64,000 bases of DNA from Hymenobacter puniceus (lineage in GTDB: Bacteria > Bacteroidota > Bacteroidia > Cytophagales > Hymenobacteraceae), in contig NZ_JACSCX010000001.1 of NCBI RefSeq assembly GCF_014333525.1, forward strand, positions 620,001 to 684,000, written 5' to 3'. Each line of letters starts with the position of its first letter. The stretch's first letter is position 1. Shown in pieces: positions 25,764-36,051 of the stretch. The notes beneath the pieces are model-generated. The model saw only the letters and a list, made by a program, of their open reading frames with translations, was not told the DNA's origin and did not search any database. A program made the position numbers and the translations under genes.

Positions 25764-25904
25764 GAGCAGCTTGTAATTAGAGCCGTGAGGAACCGTAAAT
25801 ATCCAACAAAATTTCAGCGCGCAGGAAAAGGCATCAGCCCTTTTTTCGTCGTTTTCCCCTGACACCAACCGCCACCCGCTCAGCAAGCAGCAAACAGGCG
25901 GGCA

Positions 25905-25956
25905 CAGCAAGCAAAAAGCCCGTCTGAGAAGTCTCAGACGGGCTTTTTGCTTGCTG
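25905..25956. terminator. 52-bp perfectly palindromic terminator after eno
   Basis: 24-bp perfect arms (CAGCAAGCAAAAAGCCCGTC through CTGAG) around an AAGT loop, with AAAAA and TTTTT tails. It follows the eno stop codon on the minus strand. Confidence 0.93.
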
Positions 25957-25971
25957 TAGCGAAACGCAGAC

Positions 25972-27345
<1,374 letters not shown>

Positions 27346-27463
27346 TTAGGCCAGCTATAATCCCTCGGATGCAAAGGCAGCACCGGAAAAAGCGCATGCT
27401 GCAACAGCCTGCCTGTTTCCTTGGCCACACGCTTCGGCTGCCAGACTTCTCGTTAGAGCTTCC

Positions 27464-28258
27464 CTACCCTTCCAGCCACTTGCGGAACTCCGGCGTCTGC
27501 GCGGCACTGGTGGTCAGCGTCAGGTCGGGCTTGCCGCGCAGCTTCACGGCCAGCCGATTGTTGAAATACGACTCTACCCGCTCCACAAACGCAATGTTCA
27601 CCAGCTCAGAGCGGTTCAGGCGGCCGAAACGCGTGGGGTCGAGCTGGCGCTCCAGCTCTGTGAGCGTGCCGCTAAGCGGATAGCGCGTGCCGGCCGCGTC
27701 TACGGCAAAGGTCACGCCCTCGTCGGCCTGCACGTAGGCCACATCATCTACCTGCAGCACGTAGAGGCCGTTGCGCATCCGCACCGAAAAACGCTGTTTG
27801 TAGTGCGGCTGGTTGTTTTGGCGCAGCGCCTCACTTAGCTCGCGCAGCACTTCCGGGCTTAGTGCGGACGCCGGCGGCAGGGCTGTGGCCCCGGTAAAGC
27901 TGCCCCGCAGAAACTGGTACTTGTCAAGAGCCTCGCGGAACTGCTCGTAGCTGAAGGGCTTCAGCAGATACGCAATGCCGTTGCCGCGGAAAGCTGGCAG
28001 CAAAAACTGGTCATAGGCAGTGGTGAAGACGATAGGGCAACTCACACGGAACCGCTCGTAGAGGCTGAACACATTGCCATCGAGCAGCTCGATATCAGAA
28101 AAGAGCAGGTCTGGCATGGGGTGCGTCTGCAGCCACGTCAGCGCTTTTTCCACGCTACGCAGCACGGGCGGCGCTTCGGTGGCCAGCCCAGCCTGCTGCA
28201 GAAACTCCACCGTCTGGCGGGCAGCCAGTTCCTCGTCTTCCAGAATCAGAATGTTCAT
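27464..28258 (-). CDS. LytTR-family response regulator
   Basis: 264 residues. Receiver domain 1-120 with acidic pocket LILEDEE and phospho-acceptor Asp55 in LLFSDIEL, then LLKPF with the conserved Lys. The C-terminal LytTR DNA-binding domain spans about 150-264 (VDDVAYVQADEGVTF, LNRSELVNIAFVERVESY). It binds promoter DNA when phosphorylated. It is the third gene after the outer-membrane protein and histidine kinase genes on the same strand; a 200-base gap with a palindromic element separates it from the kinase. Confidence 0.93.
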   Translation of the reverse strand: MNILILEDEELAARQTVEFLQQAGLATEAPPVLRSVEKALTWLQTHPMPDLLFSDIELLDGNVFSLYERFRVSCPIVFTTAYDQFLLPAFRGNGIAYLLKPFSYEQFREALDKYQFLRGSFTGATALPPASALSPEVLRELSEALRQNNQPHYKQRFSVRMRNGLYVLQVDDVAYVQADEGVTFAVDAAGTRYPLSGTLTELERQLDPTRFGRLNRSELVNIAFVERVESYFNNRLAVKLRGKPDLTLTTSAAQTPEFRKWLEG

Positions 28259-28307
28259 AGCGGGTACTTCACGGATAAAGAAACGTCAGGCAGCCTGTTA
28301 TACCGAG

Positions 28308-28426
28308 CGTTTTGCTGAGCGGCGCATCTCACTAGTGTGGTAAGATCATCTGTTACGCTGGCAGGCCCCTGCGCTTTGCAGGATGATAGCCAGCGGTAGA
28401 GATGCTCCGACACGCTCAGCAGGACG
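28308..28426. repeat. Palindromic dispersed element, family D
   Basis: TGCTGAGCGGCGCATCTC at 28313-28330 pairs with GAGATGCTCCGACACGCTCAGCA at 28399-28421, with a short bulge. The centre contains ACTAGTGTGGTA, close to the centre of the long family A copy. It sits between the kinase and regulator genes and could affect how much of the regulator is made. Confidence 0.75.
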
Positions 28427-28458
28427 TTCTGCATGATAAGCCACTGCACACCTGCTCC

Positions 28459-29484
28459 TCACGCTGCCGACCACGCCCGGCTTTGCCGCAGCACAGGCAC
28501 CACCACCGCAAACTGTTCAGCGGAATCTGCCACCCGAATTTCCTTGCCAAACAGCAGCCGGTACCGCTCCCGCAGATTTGCTAGCCCTAAGCCAGTAGAA
28601 TCGATTGGAGTGAGCTTGGCGCGGCGCGGGTGCTGCACGCTAAGCTCAGTGGCCGACACCTGAATCAAAATCAACAACGGATTATCTTCATCACCGGCAT
28701 TGTGCTTGATGGCATTCTCTACCAGTAGCTGCAGCGTACCGGGCACTACCAACAATTGGTGCAGTTCAGATGCCGGGGGCAGCTCTTGCCGAAACGTATA
28801 GGCCGCCCCGAAGCGGTGGCGCAGCAAGTACACGTATTCGTTCACGAACTGTAGCTCCTCAGCCAACGTCACGAAGTCATCGTCTTTGTGTCGAATCAGG
28901 AAGCGGTACAGGTTGGCAAAGCGGCTGAGGTATTCGTTGGCTTCGGCGGGGTCATGCTGAATGAGGCCGCGCAGCACGTTGAGGTTGTTGAACAGAAAGT
29001 GCGGGTCGAGCTGGGCTTTGAGGTTGCGCAGCTCGCTTTCAGTCTGGGCCTGCTGGGTTTGCAGCAGGCGTTTTTGCACATCAAAATAGCGCTTGCCCGC
29101 CATCAGAATTCCCAGCATGCCGTAGCTCTGCGTGTGCTTCATCACCAGATTCAATATGCCCGAGGCCTGCCAGTGCAGGGGCTCACTGCTGAGCAGCAGC
29201 GAGTAGCCCAGCCAGTACAAATGAGCATCGAGCACTACAAACACCACCAGCATGCCCAGTATCACCCACGGGCTGCGGCGGCCCAACGCCAAGGGCAGCA
29301 GCCCGAATACCAGCACGTATACAGCCAGCGTATCGAGGCCAATGGTGTAGAGAATAGTGGGCGCCGCCCGTGCTAGCCCAAACTGCTGCAGGTAGCTGAA
29401 AAAGATGATAGGCGCAGCCAGCAGCCAGTATACCAGTACCAGCAGCAAATCGGATCGGCTGGGGCGTTGAAACGTGAACGACAT
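28459..29484 (-). CDS. LytS-type sensor histidine kinase
   Basis: 341 residues. Four transmembrane helices in the first 130 residues (for example LLLVLVYWLLAAPIIFFS and WVILGMLVVFVVLDAHLYW), then a short coiled coil and the His_kinase domain. The phospho-acceptor is His162 in LKAQLDPHFLFNNLNVLRGL; the ATP-binding N-box is VENAIKHN and the G-box region is GLGLANLRERY. No periplasmic sensor domain is seen. It begins 30 bases after the beta-barrel protein gene, so the two are probably co-transcribed, and it pairs with the LytTR regulator downstream. Confidence 0.93.
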   Translation of the reverse strand: MSFTFQRPSRSDLLLVLVYWLLAAPIIFFSYLQQFGLARAAPTILYTIGLDTLAVYVLVFGLLPLALGRRSPWVILGMLVVFVVLDAHLYWLGYSLLLSSEPLHWQASGILNLVMKHTQSYGMLGILMAGKRYFDVQKRLLQTQQAQTESELRNLKAQLDPHFLFNNLNVLRGLIQHDPAEANEYLSRFANLYRFLIRHKDDDFVTLAEELQFVNEYVYLLRHRFGAAYTFRQELPPASELHQLLVVPGTLQLLVENAIKHNAGDEDNPLLILIQVSATELSVQHPRRAKLTPIDSTGLGLANLRERYRLLFGKEIRVADSAEQFAVVVPVLRQSRAWSAA

Positions 29485-29514
29485 GACGGAGCGCAGTAAC
29501 AGGCTGGAAAGATG

Positions 29515-31863
29515 CTATTCTTTGTCGGTTTTCACGCGCGCCCGCTCTTCCTCCAGGCCAGTCATGCGCTTGCGGGCCGCTTTAAGCTGCTGGTTGCCGA
29601 GCTTCCAGCTTACACTTAACCGCACCTGCCGGCTCTCGCTGAAGCTTTGGAACTGCACGTCCAGGTCTTGGTAGCGGACGGTGCCGCGCTGCCGGTTGGA
29701 AAACAGTACATCGTTGACTCCCAGGCGCAGAGTGGCCCGGTCCTGCCACAGCGTTTTCTGCAGCCCCACATTGAGCGCCCCGAACCCACGGAATCGTATC
29801 AGGCCGTTGAGGCCGGCCGTCTGGTAGAAGCCAGATGCTTCCAGCTTGATGGTTTGCGGCAGCTGCACATTGGCCTGACCGTAGAAGGTGGCCGCTGTGC
29901 GGCCGGCCCGGTAAGTGCTGCCCAGATATTCGCTCAGGTATTCGTTGTAAAACACTGTTACGCCGGCGTATCCGGTCAGCAGCTTGCGGTAGGTAATCGG
30001 CAGATTCAGCGTGGCATTGTAGCTGCGCAGATTATCCAGGTTGGCCGACGTAGAGTAGATGGCGCTGTCCTCGGTAGCCGTTACGAGGCTGATGGCGTTG
30101 CGGGTGCGGCTATAGCCAAGTACCAAAAACGGTTGCTTCTGGTAAGTCACGGACAGTTTGTAGCTGCCTGTAAACTGGGGCCTCAGCAAGGGGGTGCCGC
30201 GTTGCGAGGTATATGGGTCGAGGTACACCAGGTTAGGGTTCAGGTCCTGATAACTGGGGCGGCCAATGCGGCGGCTATAAGCCATAGTGGCCCCCAGCGC
30301 CTTCGTTACCGGCTTATCGATGCTTATGCTTGGAAACAGCTGCCCGTACGCGCGGCGGATACTGGTAGCCGCTGTACCCACAGCCGCTGTATACTCGCCG
30401 CGCAAACCCGCCTGCCACGTCACACCCAGCTGCGTCCCTTCCCCCTGCACGTAGCCCGCCCTAATGCTCTCTGTATAGCGAAACCGGTCCGGTCGGCCAG
30501 CATCTCCGCCAGTCAGGTCCAGTACACTCCAGATACGGGCTTCGCTGATTTTAGCTCCTAGCAACAGCTTGGTATTAGCACCAACCGGATGCCGATAATC
30601 CACCTTGGCAGACGCCAGCTGGATCCGGGTTTGCTGGTTGTTGCGCAAGACTTGCTGCTCCTCAATGTCCCCCAGTTGCACGGTGTTGGTCAGTAGCCCC
30701 AAGCTGGTCGTTGCGTAGCGGGAGTAGTCCACATCGGCCGTCAGCTCGCAACCTAGCGTATCGAGCAGCACTTTGTAGTTGAGGTTGCCAGCGTAGGAAT
30801 CGGTGGTGCGGCTCGTGTTGTTAGCTGTGAAGACATCCACGCCGTTACTGGCTAGCGTGCTGCTTTGCGCATTTAGCTGCGTACGGTTGGTGTAGCCATT
30901 GAGCAGCACGCCCAGCGTCTGGCGGTGAGACAGGCTATAATCGGCCCCAAGGCGTACGGTGGGTACGTGCGTTAGCCGCGGCTGGTAGCTTTGCTGCCTA
31001 TACCGGATGCCGGATTTTGTATCCAGCCGCTCTGTATTCAGCTGCTCGTACGTCTGGCGCTGGTTGTAGCTGGCAGTCCCGAATATGTTCAGGGCGCCGG
31101 CGCGGTGGTTGAGGTCCAGCAACGCGCCAGCTTTGGCAAAGCGCCCATAAGCGCCGCTGGTGGTCAGTGTGCCGTTGGTACCTAAGTCAGTGTTCTTCTT
31201 CAGGATGATGTTGATGATGCCCACCGCACCTGTCGCATCGTGCGTAGCGCCGGGCTGCGTCAGCACCTCAATTCGCTCGATAGTGCTGCTCGGGAAATCC
31301 TTTAACACGCCCACCACATCGGTATACTGCGTCGTGCGGCCGTCAATCTGAATAAGCACGCCTTCCTGCCCGGCCAGACTGATGCGGTTGTTGAGCACCA
31401 GCAACCCCGGCACCTTTTCCAGCACCTCCAATGCCGTGCTGCCCGCCGTGAGGCTACCGGCTACGTTCACCACCAGTTTGCCGGCTGTCATTTCCAGCAG
31501 CGGCTTCTGCCCCACTACCTGCACCTCGCGCAACAGCTGGGGTGTTGCAGCCAGTTGAATATCCGGTACCACCAACGTCCTGTCCACCACTTGCAGCACG
31601 CTGCTCCGTCCGTTTCCATACCCCACAGCTGAAGCCTCTACCCAGTACCGCCCCACTGGCACGTTCGCCAACTGGTAGCGCCCCGCATCCGAAGCCTGCA
31701 TCGCCTGCACAACTGCTGAATCTGCTAGCAGCCGTAACACTACGGACGCAAAAGGAACCGCCAGCCCTTTACCATCCACCACCCGCCCGCTAACCGCACT
31801 CAGTTGCTGGGCGTGGCCTGCAAATGCGAATTGCAGAAGTAGGGTGAGAAAAAATGCTTTCAT
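29515..31863 (-). CDS. Outer-membrane beta-barrel family protein (TonB receptor-like)
   Basis: 782 residues. Signal peptide about 1-18 (FFLTLLLQFAFAGHAQ); carboxypeptidase-regulatory-like domain about 20-105 (VSGRVVDGKGLAVPFASVVL); plug about 115-225 with LEVLEKVPGLLVLNNRISL, VLIQIDGRTTQY and GAVGIINIILKK; then the outer-membrane beta-barrel family 3 domain. Related proteins lack some classical TonB receptor motifs and their ligands are mostly unknown. It heads an operon with a LytS-type kinase and LytTR regulator, which suggests that uptake or sensing at the outer membrane is tied to that signalling pair. Confidence 0.88.
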   Translation of the reverse strand: MKAFFLTLLLQFAFAGHAQQLSAVSGRVVDGKGLAVPFASVVLRLLADSAVVQAMQASDAGRYQLANVPVGRYWVEASAVGYGNGRSSVLQVVDRTLVVPDIQLAATPQLLREVQVVGQKPLLEMTAGKLVVNVAGSLTAGSTALEVLEKVPGLLVLNNRISLAGQEGVLIQIDGRTTQYTDVVGVLKDFPSSTIERIEVLTQPGATHDATGAVGIINIILKKNTDLGTNGTLTTSGAYGRFAKAGALLDLNHRAGALNIFGTASYNQRQTYEQLNTERLDTKSGIRYRQQSYQPRLTHVPTVRLGADYSLSHRQTLGVLLNGYTNRTQLNAQSSTLASNGVDVFTANNTSRTTDSYAGNLNYKVLLDTLGCELTADVDYSRYATTSLGLLTNTVQLGDIEEQQVLRNNQQTRIQLASAKVDYRHPVGANTKLLLGAKISEARIWSVLDLTGGDAGRPDRFRYTESIRAGYVQGEGTQLGVTWQAGLRGEYTAAVGTAATSIRRAYGQLFPSISIDKPVTKALGATMAYSRRIGRPSYQDLNPNLVYLDPYTSQRGTPLLRPQFTGSYKLSVTYQKQPFLVLGYSRTRNAISLVTATEDSAIYSTSANLDNLRSYNATLNLPITYRKLLTGYAGVTVFYNEYLSEYLGSTYRAGRTAATFYGQANVQLPQTIKLEASGFYQTAGLNGLIRFRGFGALNVGLQKTLWQDRATLRLGVNDVLFSNRQRGTVRYQDLDVQFQSFSESRQVRLSVSWKLGNQQLKAARKRMTGLEEERARVKTDKE

Positions 31864-32010
31864 GGCAGCAGAAGTTTAGGTGAAACGAATACCCAAACCA
31901 CGCCCAGACAGCTCAGCAATACAGGCCCTACCTTCTGAACCTTTGCAAAATTCCAATGAAGCCTGGAAAATCAGCCACGAACTTCAAGCACCGCTACTCG
32001 CCATAGAAGC

Positions 32011-32049
32011 AAAAAAAAGGGACGCTCCAGATGGAGCGTCCCTTTTTTA
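32011..32049. terminator. Bidirectional intrinsic terminator after rplQ
   Basis: GGGACGCTCC-AGAT-GGAGCGTCCC with AAAAAAAA before and TTTTTT after. It ends the alpha-operon end (rplQ) on the minus strand. Confidence 0.93.
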
Positions 32050-32068
32050 TATCGTAATCCAGGTCCGA

Positions 32069-32656
32069 CTACTCGGCAGCTTTCTCCTCGCGGGTCTCGC
32101 CGTCTTTCAGCGTTTCGGTAGCTGTATCTTCAGGAGCCGAAACTTCCGTGGCAGCAGCTTTGGCCGCTTTGGCTGGCTTCTCAGCCACTACTTCTGCCGA
32201 CGATTCGCCTTCAGCAGCCGTGGCCTTTTTCTTACCGCGCGAACGACGCGTAGTGGTTTTGGCTTCACCAGCTGTCTTGGCTTCCAGCATGGTTTCGTTG
32301 TAGTCAACCAGCTCAATGATGCACATCTGCGAGTTGTCACCCAGACGGGTTTCGCTCAGCTTGATGATGCGAGTGTAACCGCCGGGACGGGTAGCAATTT
32401 TAGCTGCTACGTCGCCGAATAGCTCTTTCAGCACGTCCTTCTGCTCCAGTACGGCAAATACAAGGCGGCGCGAGTGCGTCGTGTCGTTTTTAGCCTTAGT
32501 CAGCAGGGGCTCTACAAACTTGCGCAGCGCTTTAGCTTTAGCAACCGTCGTAGTGATACGCTTGTGCAGGATCAGCGACGAGGCCATGTTCGAAAGCATG
32601 GCGTTGCGGTGCGAGGCCGTGCGGCCGAGGTGGTTGATGGTTTTACCGTGACGCAT
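32069..32656 (-). CDS. rplQ: 50S ribosomal protein L17 with long C-terminal tail
   Basis: 195 residues, against about 120-130 for the usual L17. Residues 1-124 are the standard fold ([42 protein letters not shown]). Residues about 125-195 are an Ala/Lys/Glu/Thr-rich, disordered-looking tail containing [11 protein letters not shown] followed by acidic segments. The L22 tail has the similar [11 protein letters not shown] terminator-like hairpin after rpoA and a TACCTTTG box upstream suggest the gene has its own promoter. Confidence 0.96.
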   Translation of the reverse strand: MRHGKTINHLGRTASHRNAMLSNMASSLILHKRITTTVAKAKALRKFVEPLLTKAKNDTTHSRRLVFAVLEQKDVLKELFGDVAAKIATRPGGYTRIIKLSETRLGDNSQMCIIELVDYNETMLEAKTAGEAKTTTRRSRGKKKATAAEGESSAEVVAEKPAKAAKAAATEVSAPEDTATETLKDGETREEKAAE

Positions 32657-32779
32657 AAAAAAAGAGATGTGTAAGCTTGCGGACGACGACCACGGCGGAA
32701 AAGCTGCTGTGAGGCACCTTTCTCATTAGAACCGTCGCCCCTTCGGGCTCACTGGTTATGAAAGTGTGAAAATGGAGTG

Positions 32780-32787
32780 CAAAGGTA
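32780..32787 (-). promoter_or_regulatory. -7 box (TACCTTTG) upstream of rplQ
   Basis: Exact TAnnTTTG on the minus strand, 123 bases before the rplQ start and directly after a terminator-like hairpin. No TTTG at the -33 distance. Confidence 0.55.
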
Positions 32788-32803
32788 CGGAATGTACAGG
32801 CAT

Positions 32804-32857
32804 AAAAAATGTGCTGAAGCGGAATATGTGACCAGCACATCAACCACATTCAGCACA
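32804..32857 (-). terminator. Terminator-like compound hairpin after rpoA
   Basis: On the minus strand TGTGCTGAA and TTCAGCACA (9-bp arms) enclose an inner ATGTG/CACAT stem and are followed by TTTTTT. It begins 15 bases after the rpoA stop. Confidence 0.65.
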
Positions 32858-32872
32858 CTTTCCTTTTGCTGT

Positions 32873-33862
32873 CTATTCTTCGTCGAGCTTGTACTTGCTC
32901 AGATCCATGCCAAAGTTCAGGCCTTTCTCTTCTACAAGGTTTTCCAGCTCGGTCAGCGACTTCTTACCGAAGTTGCGGAACTTCATCATGTCCGCCATGT
33001 CCAGCTGCACTAGGTCGCCGAGGGTTTTGATATCGGCGGCCTTGAGGCAGTTGTAAGCGCGTACGCTCAGGTCCATATCCGCCAGCGGCGTCTTCAGAAC
33101 TTTGCGCATGTGCAGCGTCTCCTCGTCTACCGTTTCCTCTTCTTCGGCTTTAGCCGTTTCGAAGGTCATGGTGCTGTCGGAGAACAGCATGAAGTGTTGA
33201 ATCAGGATGTTGGCGGCGCCTTTCAGCGCATCCTCCGGGTGAATAGAACCGTCCGTGTGAATCTCGATGAGGAGCTTCTCATAGTCGGTCTTCTGCTCAA
33301 CGCGGGTGTTTTCGATGCTGTACTTCACGTTCTTGATAGGCGTGAAGATGGCATCAATGGCAATCTGACCGAAAACCTGATCGGCAGGCTTGTTTTCCTC
33401 TGCAGGAACGTAGCCGCGGCCTTTCTGGATCGTGAATTCGAATTCCAGCTCGGTGTTGGCATCTACGTGGCAAATCACCAGGTCCGGGTTCAGCACCTGG
33501 AAACCGTTGGTAAACTTGCTGATATCGCCGGCCGTGAAGGTCTCCTGGCCTTTGATGCGCACCGTAATCTTGTCCTCGATGGCGTCGCTCACCTTCTTGA
33601 AGCGCACTTGCTTCAGGTTGAGGATGATTTCGGACATATCCTCAATCACGCCTTCGATGGTCATGAACTCGTGCAGGACGCTGCTGGTGCGAACCGACGT
33701 GATGGCATAGCCCTCCAGCGACGACAGCAGGATGCGGCGCAAAGCGTTGCCGATCGTGACGCCGTAGCCTTTCTCAAGCGGTTTGAATTCAAACGTTCCG
33801 TAGAAGTCGTCGGATTTCTCCATCACCACCTTCTCCGGCATTTGAAAAGCTAAGATTGACAT
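32873..33862 (-). CDS. rpoA: RNA polymerase alpha subunit
   Basis: 329 residues. The N-terminal dimerisation domain shows [24 protein letters not shown] sequence ([20 protein letters not shown]) and the C-terminal DNA- and regulator-binding domain shows [40 protein letters not shown]. It nucleates assembly of beta and beta-prime. It follows rpsD after a 143-base spacer with two hairpins. Confidence 0.98.
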   Translation of the reverse strand: MSILAFQMPEKVVMEKSDDFYGTFEFKPLEKGYGVTIGNALRRILLSSLEGYAITSVRTSSVLHEFMTIEGVIEDMSEIILNLKQVRFKKVSDAIEDKITVRIKGQETFTAGDISKFTNGFQVLNPDLVICHVDANTELEFEFTIQKGRGYVPAEENKPADQVFGQIAIDAIFTPIKNVKYSIENTRVEQKTDYEKLLIEIHTDGSIHPEDALKGAANILIQHFMLFSDSTMTFETAKAEEEETVDEETLHMRKVLKTPLADMDLSVRAYNCLKAADIKTLGDLVQLDMADMMKFRNFGKKSLTELENLVEEKGLNFGMDLSKYKLDEE

Positions 33863-33879
33863 AAGTGGGGCGGTTTTTA

Positions 33880-33999
33880 GTATTGAGTAATGGGTAGTGA
33901 GTAAAAAGACCTCTTAGAGCGCCTTGATACCCATTACCCAATACCTGAATCCAATTAAAAAGGTCGAAGCAAGGAAACGGCCCGGGCGTCCGGGCCGTT
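33880..33999. repeat. Two hairpins in the rpsD-rpoA spacer
   Basis: GTATTGAGTAATGGGTA at 33880-33896 pairs with TACCCATTACCCAATAC at 33928-33944 with one mismatch. Nearer to rpsD, AACGGCCCGG/CCGGGCCGTT (33976-33999) forms a GC-rich stem without a T-tract. They could slow polymerase or affect the balance between S4 and alpha synthesis. Confidence 0.7.
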
Positions 34000-34005
34000 C
34001 CAAAA

Positions 34006-34611
34006 TTACTTCGAGTACAGTTCGACAATGAGCTGCTCGGTGATCTTCTCCGGTATCAGCTCACGGGCGGGGGCGTTCAGGAACTTGCCCACCATGTCTT
34101 TGCCGTCCCACTCCAGCCACGAGAAAGCACGCGCGTTGCGGGCGCTCAGGCTCGTGGTAATAGCTTCCAGCGACTTCGACTTCTCACGTACGGCAACAAC
34201 GTCACCAGCGCGGAGTTTGTACGAAGCAATGTTTACTACATCACCGTTGACGGTGATGTGCTTGTGCAGCACGAGTTGACGAGCAGCACGGCGCGTTGGA
34301 GCAATGCCCAGACGGTACACCGTGTTGTCGAGGCGCGACTCCAGCAAAGCAAGCAGGTTGTCGCCGGTGATGCCGGGCAGCGTAGCAGCTTTGTGGAACA
34401 GGTTCTCGAATTGCTTTTCCAGCACGCCGTACATGTACTTCACTTTCTGCTTCTCCATCAGCTGGACAGCGTACTCGCTCTGCTTCTTACGACGGCCACG
34501 GCCATGCTGGCCGGGAGGGTATGCTTTCTTGGTGAGTGCCTTGCTTGGGCCGAAGATCGGCTCATTAAAGCGACGGGCAATCTTGGTTTTAGGACCAGTA
34601 TAACGTGCCAT
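34006..34611 (-). CDS. rpsD: 30S ribosomal protein S4
   Basis: 201 residues, normal length. [20 protein letters not shown], then [20 protein letters not shown] and the S4 domain [14 protein letters not shown] identify it. The zinc-binding cysteines found near the N-terminus of some S4 proteins are absent. S4 starts 30S assembly and in other bacteria represses its own operon by binding mRNA; the structured spacer just upstream is a candidate site. Confidence 0.98.
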   Translation of the reverse strand: MARYTGPKTKIARRFNEPIFGPSKALTKKAYPPGQHGRGRRKKQSEYAVQLMEKQKVKYMYGVLEKQFENLFHKAATLPGITGDNLLALLESRLDNTVYRLGIAPTRRAARQLVLHKHITVNGDVVNIASYKLRAGDVVAVREKSKSLEAITTSLSARNARAFSWLEWDGKDMVGKFLNAPARELIPEKITEQLIVELYSK

Positions 34612-34739
34612 TTCGGGGTTGTTGAGTGTTGAGGGGGTTGAACCGCGCGTGTCGGGCTCCGGAGGCGCACCTTGCAGGGGTGAAAAGGCGCATCAGAAAC
34701 CCGACACCGGTGGCTGGCAGCACCAGCCTGTTCAATAAA
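34612..34739 (-). promoter_or_regulatory. Structured leader upstream of rpsD
   Basis: On the minus strand GTGTCGGG (34700-34707) pairs with CCCGACAC (34649-34656), enclosing GCGCC/GGCGC-type inner pairs, and GGCTGGTGCTGCCAGCC forms a separate hairpin before it. No -7 box is present, so it is more likely a translational control element or processing site than a promoter. Confidence 0.45.
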
Positions 34740-35132
34740 CTAAACGCGACGACGTTTGGGGGGACGGCAGCCGTTGTGGGGCAGCGGCGTCACGTCCTTG
34801 ATGGTCGTTACCTCAATACCCACGTTACCCAGCGTACGAATAGCCGACTCGCGGCCTGCGCCCGGGCCCTTCACGAACACCTCAGCCTTGCGCATGCCCA
34901 AGTCATGAGCTACTTTACCGCAGTCGGTAGCAGCCATCTGAGCAGCGTAAGGCGTGTTCTTTTTGGAACCGCGGAAACCCATCTTACCAGCCGAAGCCCA
35001 GGAAATAACCTGGCCGTTGTTGTTGGTGATGGATATGATGATGTTGTTGAACGAGGCCTTGATGTGAACCTGGCCTACCGGCTCGACAACGACAACGCGC
35101 TTCTTGGCTTTGTCTTTTCTCTTCTGTGCCAT
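34740..35132 (-). CDS. rpsK: 30S ribosomal protein S11
   Basis: 130 residues from the ATG at 35132, giving [20 protein letters not shown]; the longer frame to 35195 is not conserved. [37 protein letters not shown] and the C-terminal [13 protein letters not shown] are diagnostic. It sits in the 30S platform at the E site, after rpsM. Confidence 0.98.
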   Translation of the reverse strand: MAQKRKDKAKKRVVVVEPVGQVHIKASFNNIIISITNNNGQVISWASAGKMGFRGSKKNTPYAAQMAATDCGKVAHDLGMRKAEVFVKGPGAGRESAIRTLGNVGIEVTTIKDVTPLPHNGCRPPKRRRV

Positions 35133-35211
35133 TTGGTTATCGCAAAAATATGCGGGAGGTGTTGTTGCCTGCCCCGAACGTATCAGAGCAGGCAACGATT
35201 CCCACTACGGG

Positions 35212-35589
35212 TTATTTAGTAGCCTTTTTCTTACCAGCAACGGTCTTACGCTTGCCCTTGCGAGTACGCGAGTTGTTCTTGGTGCGCTGACCACGAACTG
35301 GCAGACCTTTACGGTGACGCAGACCCCGGTAGCAACCGATGTCCATGAGGCGCTTGATGTTGAGCTGCACTTCGGAGCGCAGCACACCTTCGGTCTTGAA
35401 TTCAGCAGCAATTACGCTACGGATTTCACCGGCTTCCGCTTCCGTCCAGTCTTTCACCTTCTTATTCAGGTCAACGCCTGCTTTGGTAAGGATCTGCTGA
35501 GCAGATGGACGGCCAATGCCGAAAATGTAGGTCAGCGCGATTTCACCGCGCTTGTTGTCTGGGATGTCTACCCCTGCAATACGAGCCAT
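35212..35589 (-). CDS. rpsM: 30S ribosomal protein S13
   Basis: 125 residues. [20 protein letters not shown] at the start and [20 protein letters not shown] near the end identify S13, which contacts the P-site tRNA and L5 in an intersubunit bridge. It is separated from rpmJ by a 113-base spacer in which TTGGGGAC and GTCCCCAA can pair. Confidence 0.98.
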   Translation of the reverse strand: MARIAGVDIPDNKRGEIALTYIFGIGRPSAQQILTKAGVDLNKKVKDWTEAEAGEIRSVIAAEFKTEGVLRSEVQLNIKRLMDIGCYRGLRHRKGLPVRGQRTKNNSRTRKGKRKTVAGKKKATK

Positions 35590-35702
35590 GTGTTGAGTTT
35601 GGGTTTTTGGCGAGTTAGGGTCTTGGGGACCTGGTTTCGGTTAGGACAGTTTTCCTTCAAAAACCAAGTCCTCTGAGGCCCGAGTCCCCAACTTCCAGAT
35701 GT

Positions 35703-35819
35703 CTAGCCCTGACGCTGTTTGTAGCGGGGGTTCTTTTTGTTGATAACGTAGAGCTTGCCGTTGCGGCGGACCAGCTTGCAGTCAACACTACGCTTCTTAA
35801 CCGAGGTTTTGACTTTCAT
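35703..35819 (-). CDS. rpmJ: 50S ribosomal protein L36, zinc-free form
   Basis: 38 residues, starting [20 protein letters not shown] and ending NPRYKQRQG. The classical zinc ribbon needs three Cys and one His; here only Cys14 remains, and the positions of the others are Ser, Asn and Tyr, so this copy should not bind zinc. It lies between infA and rpsM, as in most bacteria. Confidence 0.95.
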   Translation of the reverse strand: MKVKTSVKKRSVDCKLVRRNGKLYVINKKNPRYKQRQG

Positions 35820-35828
35820 GTCGTCGGG

Positions 35829-36047
35829 TTATTTGTAACGGTACACAATTCGGCCCTTCGACAAATCGTAGGGCGACATTTCCAACTTTACCTTATCTCC
35901 CGGCAGAATCTTGATGTAGTGCATCCGCATCTTGCCCGAAATGTGGGCAATTAGCTGGTGACCGTTTTCCAGTTCCACGCGGAACATGGCGTTGGAAAGG
36001 GCTTCCAGAATGACTCCGTCCTGCTCAATGGAAGTTTGTTTGGCCAT
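35829..36047 (-). CDS. infA: Translation initiation factor IF-1
   Basis: 72 residues, the usual length. OB-fold protein with [20 protein letters not shown] and [20 protein letters not shown]. It blocks the A site of the 30S subunit during initiation. It starts four bases after map, so both are surely co-transcribed. Confidence 0.98.
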   Translation of the reverse strand: MAKQTSIEQDGVILEALSNAMFRVELENGHQLIAHISGKMRMHYIKILPGDKVKLEMSPYDLSKGRIVYRYK

Positions 36048-36051
36048 AAGG

